From: Nothopassalora personata
Lineage: Eukaryota; Ascomycota; Dothideomycetes; Mycosphaerellales; Mycosphaerellaceae
Assembly (NCBI GenBank): GCA_033816765.1
Contig: CM066294.1
Location: forward strand, 2,294,001-2,358,000
Direction of reading: 5' to 3'
DNA: 64,000 nt
Within the stretch, counting starts at the first letter, position 1. Each line of letters opens with the position of its first letter. The position numbers and the translations under genes are program-made. This document shows, piece by piece, positions 55,101 through 64,000 of the stretch. Under the pieces are notes generated by a model, which worked only from the letters and a program-made list of their open reading frames with translations, did no database searches and was not told the DNA's origin.

Positions 55101-55572
55101 CGTTTAGCTGTTTCCTTGCCTCATCTGCCAGTGAACGCTGCCACTGCGCAGGCTGAATGTCGACAACGCAATCGCATTCCCTAAATGTGAGTACTCCTCT
55201 TCTCCAGTCGATTACTGGATTGTGCTTTCTCAACCAAGGCATACCTAATACTATGTCATGACTGGCCATATCAGTGACATCCAAGGTAATATTCTCGTGG
55301 TGCTGTTGGATAGCCAGTGGCAATGGTGTCGTCTCCCATTCCACGCTAGGTAACGATGATCCGTTTACCGCGATCAACTCGTAACCCCATTTCTTCTTCA
55401 GGGTAGCTAACCCGTTTCTTCTTGTGAAAGACTCAGAGATAAAATTCCCCGCTGCTCCTGAGTCGATCATGACACTGGTCTTGTGTCCGTTGACGATTGC
55501 TTGTGTCTGGAAAACTGTGTTTGATGTCGATGCGTGAGCCTGAATATTGCATAACTCCCTCCGGTCGCTCAT
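52147..55572 (-). CDS. pol: Element D Pol polyprotein, 1141 aa
   Basis: ATG 55572 lies two bases after the gag stop, and the frame is open back to about 55626, in -1 relative to gag. The aspartic protease IDSGAAGNF has Asp at residue 37. RT has YMDD near 396 and RNase H has ETDASD near 544. The integrase zinc end is HPGTSKT...CVHC (about 735-770), then MDFIT (796), TDRDKLF (862) and DGQTERMNQ (896). A C-terminal chromodomain, FEVERIL...VKWKGY...NTWEP, is at about 1087-1131. All expected motifs are present. It could be made by frameshift at GGGAAAA or by reinitiation at the nearby ATG. Best candidate helper for element C, given shared LTR ends, polypurine tract and Gag similarity. Confidence 0.96.
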   Translation of the reverse strand: MSDRRELCNIQAHASTSNTVFQTQAIVNGHKTSVMIDSGAAGNFISESFTRRNGLATLKKKWGYELIAVNGSSLPSVEWETTPLPLAIQQHHENITLDVTDMASHDIVLGMPWLRKHNPVIDWRRGVLTFRECDCVVDIQPAQWQRSLADEARKQLNEIQLAPNRRTEEPPSTGTDTGVGPPGHEVTGSDGSNAPSKNTNISELSIPKEYRKWSRLFEEERGKTALPKHRPWDHKINIQPGKEPPWGPLYQMSEKELQTLREWLKEKLAKGWIRRSTSSAGTPCMFVPKANGKLRLVQDYRKLNEITIKNRYPLPNIEEAQDRLTGSDWYTKIDLRDAFYAIRMAEGEEWKTAFRTRYGLYEFLVMPMGLTNAPASCQDLVNETLRDLLDVCVIAYMDDILVYTKGSLQEHIKQVQDVFERLTQSGFKTAPEKCEFHKKEVKFLGFIISTTGITIDPAKTQSIREWPEPKTVKDVQSFLGLANYNRKFIKDYAKVAAPMTMLTRKDVTWKWGKEQIEAFKKLKEQCASAPTLRLFDGSKEVHIETDASDMAIGACLTQTHDGQRHPVAYYSRKMTTAEQNYDIHDKELLAIVAAMQHWRVYVEGPPKLTILSDHKNLTYFTTTKELTRRQARWSELLGQYKFEIKYTPGRENGRADALSRRSDYMEGKEPVQHKILKTNPDGSLSANTREFNNIVRILGDRDEQFPISQGKYQVPKDREEECIRQHHDGPNYGHPGTSKTMDLIQRSFSFPQMRLKVSRYIKQCVHCQRNKTARHAKYGHLQFRTPPTKPWDEVTMDFITKLPPSKDQVTKQPYDMILVMVDRLTKYAHFIPASETYNAEQLGYLVLDRLIRYHGFPQVFITDRDKLFTSNYWKTLMGTIGIKHKLSTAYHPETDGQTERMNQTLEQYLRHYINYAQDNWVSLLPMAQIALNNHKSETTSTTPFYANFGKDPNLFGTPGSHPQAERAIVTTDTLKEVHKETRKAIEDAQRKLSQQRQDTRKMAPLLKEGDKVYLLTKNLRTRRQTKKLDHVKVGPFLIDKVVGPVNYRLRLPPDAKIHPVFHISKLEPADAQTPCQESFHFEPEAENEFEVERILDKKGQRYLVKWKGYDESENTWEPKQNLRNCQQKIQEYYKTKKRPAY

Positions 55573-55574
55573 TC

Positions 55575-57593
55575 CTAGGGAGCTGATCCTTTTCCCGAAT
55601 GGTATGTGGTTCGCTGTGCTTCGTACCTAGAGGCTTCGGCTAGAACCTGTAGCCCGTTGCCCTGTGTCCACACCTGTAGTCTGTTGCGTTCCTGGATCTT
55701 CTGCGTTTCTGAGTAGAGTGCGCGTGCGTGTTGCACTATGTTGTGTAATTCATTCGATACGAATGTTCCTGACGGTGTTTGGTACCCGGTACCTGTTATT
55801 CGGCTTCCTATAGGTGGTCGTTCTGTAATGGCGGTTGCTAGGTTTTCGGTTGTTTCCATGAGTGGGTATCCCCAGGCCATGCCTCGTAGGGTGTCGAGTG
55901 TCTTGTCAAACTCAATGGAATGTAGCCTCCTTCGTCCACCTATCTTAGGTAGGAATTCCTCGTGCCTTCTTTGTAGGTAGATGATCATGTCGTACAGTTT
56001 CTTGGGTGCATCTACCGTGAAGGTAAGTTGTTCATTGTCGTCGTCAGTGTCGCTCTCTTCTCCTTCGGAGGAATCTTCTTCGCTTGATTCTTCCGGATCC
56101 TGTTCTTCCTCGATGGTATCTAGCCCGGTGGTTTCTTGACTTTCTTCCTGTGGTTCTGGTGACCATGATCCGTTCCATCCTGGGTCCTGATTTTCTTTAT
56201 CGCTTCCATCTTCGTTGAAGTAGGATTCATCGATGTCCACTTCTCTGAGCGTGGCGTTTTGCCTATGCGTCGCTCCTAGGGTTCCTCGTGGTTGCTGAGG
56301 CCAATACCCTGCGCCTGATTTCGCGGCGTAGTGGATTTGACACGAGTCTTGGTAACAGAATCGCCAATGAAGGCTTCCATGACCATTTCGAGACTCAGGT
56401 TCGGTCTCGTAGTCGACTCTTCGTGTCATCATGTTGAACTGTCGTGGTTGGTTCTTCGCATCAAATGGAATGACCACCATTTGCTGCCCATGGTATCCTC
56501 CTCGTCCTTCTGAGGGGTCCAGGAGAGGCGTCGTGCTTCTGTTGCTAGCTCTCTCCCCCACTCTCCGAGTATAGTCGGTATCTCCCCGAGATCCAACGCT
56601 GCTCTCAGATTTACTAGTTCGGGGTTGCATCATATTGAACTGCTCGCGGCGCACCATATTTTTACCGCGGCAATCCCGCGCCATGTGGCCTTCCTTGCCA
56701 CAGGCATAGCATGTGAGTTTTCCTTTTCCTTTAAAGGGCTTTCCGTGGCCCCTACTCTTAACGATCCTCCGTCCTCGTTGGGTAACGTCCAGTTCCATTG
56801 GCTGTGGTCCATAGTAGGGTTGGCTTTGTCGTGAGAATTCTCCCTTCGCAACGTATCCTCCTAAGGGTCTGCGATCCGGAGCGTATCCTGCTATTCCTCC
56901 TACTTTGGAGTCGTATTTCTTCTCCTGGTGTCGTTCCCAGAGCTGGTCATCGATATTGATCGACGCCTTCATTAGCTCTTCGAGGTTGGTGATCCGTCCC
57001 CCGTGTCTTATCAACTCGTCCTTGACGGAGTCCTTAAGTCCACGTCGGAACATAGTCATCAACGCCGTCTGGTCCCATCCGGTGATTTGTCCGTATTCTT
57101 CGAATTTGGCGGCATACTCTGAAGTAGACGTCTTCTGCTTTAGGTGTTGAATAATTCGTATGGCCTGTTGGACTTCGTTCGAGGTTCCAAAGATTGACTT
57201 CATCTTCTCTTTGAAAAGGGTGTAGCTCCTGAACATTCCAGTGGGGTCTAATCGTCCCATACCTTCAAGGTATTCCTTAAGGTAAGGTTTGATCCAGTTC
57301 TGCGCACTTCCGCGAAGGTACGTGATGGCGAAGATAGTCCTCTTATTAGCATCGACTGGGTTGAACATGAGATACATATCCATCTGATTGATCCAGTCGT
57401 CGAACTTGGCTCTGTCTCCATGGAAGAGGTCTGGCTTAGCAGCCTTAACGTCGTTCTTCCTTGGAGTAGACTCGTCATCGTCATCAGACTCATCGTCCTT
57501 CGTGGTGGTAGTCTGTTGTGGTGGCGCACGGCGGATGCTTCCTGCTTCGCTGGGGGCGGGTGTTCCCCTACCAGCTGCTTGAGTAGCGCTCAT
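55575..57593 (-). CDS. gag: Element D Gag, 672 aa
   Basis: Start at ATG 57593 (MSATQAAGRG), 17 bases inside the LTR; an upstream Met lies in the LTR and is unlikely. It has an acidic linker near residues 45-60, then a capsid-like region (PDLFHGDRAKFDDWINQMD, ITYLRGSAQNW). The PMELDV motif is followed by a CCHC knuckle, CYACGKEGHMARDC, near residue 315. After the knuckle comes an unusually long C-terminal half of about 330 residues, with a Glu/Asp/Ser-rich stretch (about 480-535) of unknown role. It ends ..HSGKGSAP with the slippery site in register. Confidence 0.94.
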   Translation of the reverse strand: MSATQAAGRGTPAPSEAGSIRRAPPQQTTTTKDDESDDDDESTPRKNDVKAAKPDLFHGDRAKFDDWINQMDMYLMFNPVDANKRTIFAITYLRGSAQNWIKPYLKEYLEGMGRLDPTGMFRSYTLFKEKMKSIFGTSNEVQQAIRIIQHLKQKTSTSEYAAKFEEYGQITGWDQTALMTMFRRGLKDSVKDELIRHGGRITNLEELMKASINIDDQLWERHQEKKYDSKVGGIAGYAPDRRPLGGYVAKGEFSRQSQPYYGPQPMELDVTQRGRRIVKSRGHGKPFKGKGKLTCYACGKEGHMARDCRGKNMVRREQFNMMQPRTSKSESSVGSRGDTDYTRRVGERASNRSTTPLLDPSEGRGGYHGQQMVVIPFDAKNQPRQFNMMTRRVDYETEPESRNGHGSLHWRFCYQDSCQIHYAAKSGAGYWPQQPRGTLGATHRQNATLREVDIDESYFNEDGSDKENQDPGWNGSWSPEPQEESQETTGLDTIEEEQDPEESSEEDSSEGEESDTDDDNEQLTFTVDAPKKLYDMIIYLQRRHEEFLPKIGGRRRLHSIEFDKTLDTLRGMAWGYPLMETTENLATAITERPPIGSRITGTGYQTPSGTFVSNELHNIVQHARALYSETQKIQERNRLQVWTQGNGLQVLAEASRYEAQRTTYHSGKGSAP
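55590..55596 (-). promoter_or_regulatory. -1 frameshift heptamer GGGAAAA, element D
   Basis: Gag codons TCG GGA AAA GGA place G-GGA-AAA in the slippery register, 13-19 bases before the gag stop and inside the 50-base overlap with pol. Alternatively, TAG-GA-ATG spacing would allow stop-start reinitiation. Confidence 0.7.
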
Positions 57594-57600
57594 CCTGAGG

Positions 57601-57608
57601 GCGTTCAA
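57601..57608 (-). other. Self-primer binding site of element D
   Basis: Sense reads CT then TTGAACGC after the 5' LTR, complementary to GCGTTCAA in the sense LTR (plus-strand 57760-57767). The gap is two bases. The RIPed D' copy preserves the same pairing. Confidence 0.65.
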
Positions 57609-57610
57609 AG

Positions 57611-58045
57611 TGTTATTGTCTCGTTCCAGGGCTAGTCTCAAAAGAGAGATAAGTCAAGTCACGTGGCGGTATTATTCTTTGGAGAGGCTGAAGCAAGCTG
57701 AGCGAAGATGAATGATAGGAATAAGAGTTGTATTCCAATCAGTGAGATAGTAACATGAGTTGAACGCATCAGAACCATAAGGGTTTCTAGCGTTCCTAAA
57801 TACAAAGGAGGTTCGTATGCCATCCGGTGTTAGATGTCCGTCTGTCCACTCGACCGGTCGTCTGGTCGTGTGGTCGTGTACGTCCATACGCTACTTCTGC
57901 GGTCGTGTTCGACCATGCACTAAGCGCGCGGTCGTGCACGTGACCCGGACGTGGGGTCCCTTTCTCTTCCTAGCGATTGGTTCGTGTCTTCTGATTCTTC
58001 CTCCCCATGCCACGTCCTGCACCGTCCTTCATCCGAACCGTAACA
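57611..58045 (-). repeat. 5' LTR of element D
   Basis: 435 bp, identical by eye to 50879-51313, followed by target copy GGTGT. Predicted RNA start near 57767. Confidence 0.97.
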
Positions 58046-58050
58046 GGTGT

Positions 58051-58451
58051 TTCCCCTTCCTCCGATTCCTCTATCCCCTTATAAGGGATAGAGTCCCTAT
58101 AGACCCCTTCCATTTTCGTAGGGTTTATAGGCTGTTTGTAGCCTCTACCTATGTCGGTAAAGGTACTAAGTTTTTCTAGTAATGTAGCCGTATCTATTGT
58201 TACGTAGTGCTTACTTTAGAATGCGCTAATACTAGTTGTTACTTAATAGGACCTTATAACCGTAATTGTTACTAAATACCTTAGACCTTAAGTGTTTTTA
58301 ACCTTAGTCGACCTTAACCGTAAGCCTTAACCTTAAGTAATAACCTTAACCGTAAACCTTAAACCTTAAACCGTAATTTTAACCTTATAAACTAGATACT
58401 AATACGCTACCGGGTGTATACTTAATACCCCCCCTTATTAACTACTAAAAT
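58051..58451. other. RIPed sequence right of element D
   Basis: Continues relic G across the D insertion (target GGTGT). From about 58260 to 58390 it is a degenerate run of ACCTTAA/ACCGTAA-like units without a fixed period. No gene seen. Confidence 0.6.
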
Positions 58452-58820
58452 AATGTCTACTAACTACCCTATGTAGGCCTGTCCGAGTTGTAGTAGTATA
58501 GAGTAGCGCTTATGTAAGTAGGGGTATTTGCCGGTCCCGGAACCGTGAAATTAGGTCACGTAACGAGTAGCGTAGTAGCTAGAAAAACAAGAGGATTAGC
58601 GGACCTAAACCCCTATGCCCTCTACTCGAGAGGTATAAATTGAATTGTTACCTTAATACTACGTTTATAATGCTTAACTACGTAGTATATATCTTAATAG
58701 CTATACTAGGTCCTACTAGCTTACCTAAATGTCTAATTAAACCTAAATGAAATTAGGGTAAGTTAGACCTAAGGGACCCCCTTTAAACCTAAGGTTAACA
58801 TAACCTATTAGTCGTTAATA
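58452..58820. other. Element E fragment, third copy
   Basis: Matches 496-865 with few differences. Contains the palindrome variant GGTCCCGGAACC at 58533-58544. It ends abruptly at 58820 where B2 begins. No gene. Confidence 0.8.
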
Positions 58821-59006
58821 CTACGTTCTTGTAGCGCACTATACCCGTACTACTAGCGATCTACTAGCTCCTTACTAGCGACTATCTAGCGACCCGCTAG
58901 TACTACTATAGCTTTAGAGGAAGCTATCTAAGACTAGCTCCGCTAGGAGGCCCTTATAGGGGGCCTATTAGTACTACTAACACTATTACTAGTACTACTA
59001 GTATAG

Positions 59007-59878
59007 ATGTCTAGCGCGCTCGGCGTACTAGATACGCTAGCGAAGCGTAAGTTTAGCGTACTAGGGCCGTAGATCCCTAAGTCCTTACTAGCTAGGCGCC
59101 TAGGTACTAATATTAAGATATATATACGTTATCTACCGTACTTCGTAGCTAGTGAGTATTCGCTACGCTCTTCGCTTACGATATACTTACTAATAGTATA
59201 GTAGACAAGTAGGATACGTATAATAGTATTACTACCGGCGAGTTACTTAAGAAGTATAGGCACTATAGAGCTATTAGGCACCCCTACGTTAGTAACACTA
59301 GCGTCGCTATCGCGTAGCTAGTAGCTCGCCTACGCGCCGCTTAGGCTTAGCGCAATAAGCTTATCTAGGGGCTTAGTAACCCTATTACTAAGTAAGAGTA
59401 GGATGCTCTAGACTAGTAGTACGAGGTCTACGCCTAGCTAGGCGAGTAGATCTTAGAGGTAAGTACTACGCCTCGCTAGCGCTCCCTACGCTCGCCGTGT
59501 ACGGCGTACTATCGCTCCCTATATAAATCGGCTAACCTCCTCCTAGGCTAAGAGGTAGTTTAGTACCTATAAGAATAAGCGTATAGGCGACACCCGCGTA
59601 CGCTTCGCCGGCGCCTCTACTACTACTACCCCCTCCTCCGCCGCCGCTACTACGTCCGTAGTTCTATAGTAAGAGTAGAATAGGGCCCTTAATAGGCTCT
59701 TTAAGCTCGGCCGTACGGTAAGTAACATACGTGTCGTATACGTGTCCTATACTAACCGTAGTTATAGTTCCTATAGGCTAGAAACATTAATACTACTACG
59801 GCTAATAGGGCCTTCTTACTACTAGCCCTACGGGGCGAGTATAATAAGGAGGATAATAAGGACGATAATAACGAGTAA
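59007..59878 (+). pseudogene. Antisense zinc-cluster gene of B2 (RIPed), four-exon form
   Basis: Starts at ATG 59007 and ends at TAA 59876-59878. Introns correspond to those of B: a first intron with GTGAGT near 59152, a second near 59460-59545, and a third with GTAAGTAAC near 59719, a CTAAC branch and CCTATAG. The second cysteine motif is KCRHCRAIRHPC after reverting TAT to TGC (C-X2-C-X6-C). The tail is Asp/Glu-rich (about 59840-59875). It shows the gene is old in this family. Confidence 0.7.
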
Positions 59879-60199
59879 TCGCGCGCTCTACGTATATTAG
59901 CCGCCTACTACGCGCCTATCTTTTATCTACGTAGCGCCGTAGCGCGCCTATAAAAGTTTATTTTTAAAATAAATACTCTTCTCTCTACTCTTCTCTCTCC
60001 TTACCTCCCTCTCTAATATTATTACTGTCGGGGGTGTTCGCTTAACTAAGTAAGCGAGCCTTTTAGTCCGATAGAACATACTATAGGTTAGTATCTTATA
60101 TATAGGTTATAGCTAAGTTTACTATCGGGGATAGAGGTCCTTATATCTAGCTACCAAAGGGTTAAGGCCTAAATGCATAACCTATGTCCTTGTTTTAGC

Positions 60200-63060
60200 G
60201 CCTCTTACGGCCTTCGTAGGTACCTTATATTCGACTACCCTACGCGTAGCCTTCGCGGATCCTTCCGCCGGCTTATACCGTCTTCGCTAACGCCTTATAT
60301 TTAGCTACTATACGCGTAGCATTCGCGAGTCCTTATACTAGCTCTTAGCTATTATACTCTTCTAGCTAGCCCTTCTATCGTACTAGGTACTACACTTTAC
60401 CCTTATACTTACGCTTTCCTAGTACTACCTCTACTTTATATTCCCCGTCCTTATTAGCGAGGGCTATAGTGCCTCTATCCTTCTCGCTACCCGCGTACGG
60501 CTCAAGGAGGGATACATAGAATACATTATAAATTCTTAAGTTAGCTAGTAGTGCTAGGCGGTACGCCTACGAACCGATAGCGTCGATAATACGGTACGGT
60601 CTAATAAACTTCGGACCTATCTTCTTCTTCGGTAATACTAACCTTAGTTTCTTCGTAGATAATAAGACTATATCGCCTACGCGATAGCTCTTAGCCTTAT
60701 AAGTCTTGTTATAGTAGCGAGTCTAATCGGCTACTACGATTTCCTAACGCTTCGTAAGCGTAGCGCGTATCTCTCGTATACGGTTAACTAAGTCTACCGC
60801 TACTAGTACCTCCCCTTCCCGGATCTTGCCTCGAGATCCTATAGGTATTAGGGTAATCTTAGGTCTCTAACTATGCGCTATCTCGAATAGGCTTATACGT
60901 AGCGTAGGGTAGACGCTATTATTACATACGAATTTAGTAATAGCTAGCTACTTAGCCTACTCTATCTAGTTCTTACTATAGTAATAACGAAGGTACTATT
61001 CTAAGGTTTAGTTTACCCTCTTAGTCTAGCCGTTAGTCTAAGGGTAGAAAGCTATAGATAGCTTACGCTTTACCTACGCCTCGAAGTAGAAGTTACTCTA
61101 GAACTTGCTCGTAAATACTAACCCGCGGTTACTTACTATACCCGCTAGTATACTATAATGCCGTACGACTTCGTCTCGTAAGATCCTCGTAAGCTCCGCC
61201 GCTATATATATCTTAGTCGTAAGAATGTATAAGTTTATTTTAGAGTAGCGGTCGACGATTACTAGGATTATAGATACGCCTTCGAGGTACGGTCGCTAAT
61301 GCTTAAATGCCTCTACTACTACTAGTAGCTCTTAGTTATAGGTCTTATAATTATACTCGGTAGGTATTATCTTACGAGAATAGAAGGTAATTAGATGCTA
61401 CTTAGTCCTAAACAACTAAGAGATAATGCCTATAATCGTAAAACCTAAGGTATCCGTTTTAACCCTCGTACGTAACGAAGGATCGAAGTGCCTTAGGATA
61501 GGTACTCCGAGGAACCTAGCTTTTAGCTATTAGAACGCTTACTCCTCGTAAGCGGACTATATTAGAGGCCCTTGCTTCTTACTATTCTTACATCCCTTTA
61601 GTGGGTCTATTAATAGCTTCGCAATCCTCGAGTACCCTTTAATAAAGCGCCTATAGAAGTTATAGAATCCTAGGAAGGATTAAACCTTATAAAAACTCGT
61701 AGGTGTAGGCTATTACTCGATTACGGCTACCCGGCTCCTATCTATCAATACGCCTACGACACTTACGATAAATCCTAGGAACTCGGCATTCTCCTAGAAG
61801 AAGCTATACTTCTTTAGGTTCGTAAATAGGGCAAACTTTCGTAGCCTCTCTAGTACCGCGCGTACGGCTCGTACGTACTCCTTACGCGTTACGCTATAGA
61901 TAAGGATATTATCTAGGTAGACTACGTAGATGTTATCTACTAACCTAGTAAGGGCCTTATTAATATACCCCTTAAAGGTAGCTAGTACGTTAGTTAACCT
62001 AAAAGGCATAACTAAGTACTCGTAGTAACTATATCGCGTACGAAACGCATTCTTCTACTCGTCTCCTCGCTTAATAGGAATACGGTAGTAGGCATCCTAT
62101 AGGTCAATTATAGTAAAGAGCCTAGCGTCCTATAGCCTATCTAAGGTCTTACTAATTAGGGACAGTAGGTACCGGTTCTTTACTATAATCTTATTTAGGC
62201 CTCTATAATCTATATAGAGCCTAAGAGTACTATTCTTCTTTAGTACGAATAGGATAGGCGTACCCGCCTCGCTTACGGATCGCCTAATCTACCCCTTCTC
62301 TATTACTTACGTAAGTTACTCCTTTAAGGCCTCTAGCTTAGTTAAGGACTAGTAGTATAGCGGCTTAAAAGGGGGTTTCTTTCCTTTAACGAGATTAATC
62401 GTATACTTAACCCCGTCGGGCATCTTACGCTTCGCCTACTTATTAGGTACGTATATATCTCGGAAGTCTATAAATTCTTTAGGCTACGAGGGGCCCTCTC
62501 CTTTAGATACTACTATAGTAATAACCCGAACACTTATCGTATAAACCTACTTTAAGCTCTCGAGATCCTTAAGGAACTCGCGTACGTTACGCTACTAAAT
62601 CGTAGGCGTCTCTATACCGTAGTACTACTAGTTATCCTTATCGGCCTTTACTATCCGATTACAATACCGCTAGGGTCTACCTAAAATAACTAACGGCCTA
62701 CCTATAGGCGCTATATAGTAGATAGCGTCGCTTACGCGCTCTACTCCTATATCGTTAGCTAGTCGTACGCAAACCGTATAGGCGCCGTAGTAATGCCCCT
62801 AGTCCTACGCGTACGACTCTAGATTTAGAAGCTTTATACTACTAATAGGCTACATCTAGTGTTAGAGTATATACTCGTACGATACTAAGCTTAAATCTGT
62901 ACCGTTATCTAGAAGAAACGTAGCCTCGCGAAAGGCCTTACGCGTCTCGACGGCGCCTCGTAAGTAACGCGCTAGACTCGTATTAACTTACCTTAAGGGG
63001 TCTATATAGAAACTCGGACTTAGGAGCGACCCTTACCTAGTCCTCTACCTTTTCCCTATT
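60200..63060 (-). pseudogene. pol: B2 pol, RIPed and internally deleted
   Basis: Chromodomain near 60300-60430, integrase core 60540-61270, then a jump at about 61272 into RNase H. The sequence equivalent to B 21575-22465 (about 890 bp, integrase zinc end and RNase H end) is missing. An RT remnant at 61794-62009 reads VVYLDNILIYS, with YLDD changed to YLDN. Confidence 0.82.
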
Positions 63061-64000
63061 CGCCCTTCTTAGTTAAAGCCTCGACAGTTTCTAACCTACG
63101 AACCGCTTACGTATTATAGTCTTTCTATAGGTGTCTATTTCGGCACTCCGTCTTATAGTAACCCTTCCTACCGTAGCCGTAGTACTCTACTTTCGACTTC
63201 TAGCTAGTTAAAGACGAGCTACCGGCGTCTTACTACTAACTCGTACCCGAGGCGCCTAGTACTTAACTCTACTTCTATTACTTTAGGCGATCGGCCCGCT
63301 TATATACGCCCTTAGCTTTACGCTTACGACGTATATACTACCCGCGGTCGTACCCTCCGCTACTACCTCGGCGCTCGGTACTTTCGATACGCGAGGCTAG
63401 GACTACTAGGTCTTCTCTAGTCGTAGGGATATTATAGTAGCTAACGATAGCGGACCGTAAGCGAGGCGTAAGCTTCGCTAGTAGGTACCGTATATATTAC
63501 GCTTCCGAGTAGTTACCTAACTAGTCCTCTATAATATCTAGCTTAGTCGCGAACTGTCGCGCTATCTAGTTATCTTTCTATCTCGTAACCTCGTACTCTA
63601 ATATAACATTAAGCACGCGATTTATAGGATCGCCGTATACGTCTCGGTAGAACTCCTTAAAGTCCTAGTATATATACCCTATAAGGTTAACGGCGCTATA
63701 GTTAGTATACTATTACTCGCTTACCTCTCCGCTAAGGTATATAACCCTATATAGGACCTTTAATTCGTCTATCGCGTATATAGTACCTAAGAGGGCGAAA
63801 AGATATAAGAGCTCCTAAAGAAATACCCTTACCTTCCTTATCAAATCCCCTCTAAAAGGCGTCGGCTCTTTTAGACGCGGTCGCGTCGTATACGCTACGG
63901 CCGCGCCTCGTACTATAATATTATCGTTAGTAGTTATAGAGATAGAGGTAGGGGTTATAGTAGGGAGGTAATCTTCTCTCCTCCCTCCTATACGCTCTAG
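63061..64000 (-). pseudogene. gag: B2 gag, RIPed, running off the window
   Basis: Aligns with B gag, including the knuckle near 63130-63190 and the capsid region 63400-63880, with many stops. The N-terminus is at or beyond the window edge. Confidence 0.78.

Larger units (their letters stand above)
50879..58045 (-). mobile_element. Element D: Ty3/gypsy element with an antisense gene and a tRNA-like sequence
   Basis: 7,167 bp, minus-sense, with 435-bp LTRs (50879-51313 and 57611-58045) that look identical, and target duplication GGTGT (50874-50878 and 58046-58050). Gag and Pol are open. An antisense zinc-cluster gene with a one-base frameshift, and a tRNA-like sequence, sit between pol and the 3' LTR. 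It is not RIPed. Confidence 0.97.
58821..64000 (-). mobile_element. Relic B2: RIPed, diverged B-family gypsy element, truncated by the window
   Basis: Minus-sense, same order as B: antisense gene, pol, gag. No left LTR is visible; it begins inside the leader at the E junction. It is more diverged from B than B' is, beyond RIP-type changes. Confidence 0.8.

Noticed and set aside
58260..58390. Run of CCTTAA/ACCGTAA-like units resembling telomere repeat
   Set aside because: Units do not match CCCTAA and have no constant period; better explained as degenerate RIPed sequence.

Overview
The window is a transposon graveyard from a filamentous ascomycete (Pezizomycotina-type) genome. I see no ordinary host gene. 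The evidence is a saturating repeat-induced point mutation (RIP) signature: in most of the window CpA and TpG have become TpA, filling every frame with TAG/TAA, while CpG stays abundant. There are also chromodomain Ty3/gypsy elements and short GT-AG introns with CTAAC-type branch sites.

Four LTR elements are not RIPed and have LTR pairs that look identical by eye, with 5-bp target duplications: A (9501-16640), B (19185-25908), C (45877-48306) and D (50879-58045). They are nested in RIPed relics. D' (3041-5966 + 26413-30323, D family) is split by B' (5967-26407, B family), which is split by both A and B. A RIPed gypsy relic H (30324-36482) follows. Next is an unidentified repeated element E (36509-49290), split by a RIPed copia F (40172-45785), by C, and by a solo LTR (48761-49076). 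The 3' end of another D-family relic, D2 (about 49290-50333), comes next, then a gag relic G split by D, an E fragment (58452-58820), and a RIPed B-family relic B2 (58821 to the window end). An inverted copy of E occupies about 439-3040, next to the RIPed end of another B-family element (1-438).

A, B and D encode Gag and Pol (protease, reverse transcriptase, RNase H, integrase, chromodomain), with pol in the -1 frame relative to gag. B and D have the heptamer GGGAAAA in register in the overlap. In all four elements, 8-9 bases just inside the 5' LTR are complementary to a segment inside the LTR. This predicts Tf1/sushi-type self-priming rather than tRNA priming.

The most unusual feature is an antisense gene between the 3' LTR and the end of pol (or gag) in families B, C and D, and in their RIPed relatives B', B2, D' and D2. 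It encodes a small protein with a Zn2Cys6-like cysteine cluster and a coiled coil, and in C and D an acidic tail, which is the layout of a miniature transcription factor. In B it is interrupted by two introns that survive because they are antisense to the genomic RNA. C has lost pol entirely but keeps gag and this gene. The LTR U3 regions of B, C and D carry GGTCG/CGACC motifs, clustered in C and D, which are plausible binding sites. I propose an element-encoded regulatory circuit; this is inference. Boundaries were read by eye without alignment software.
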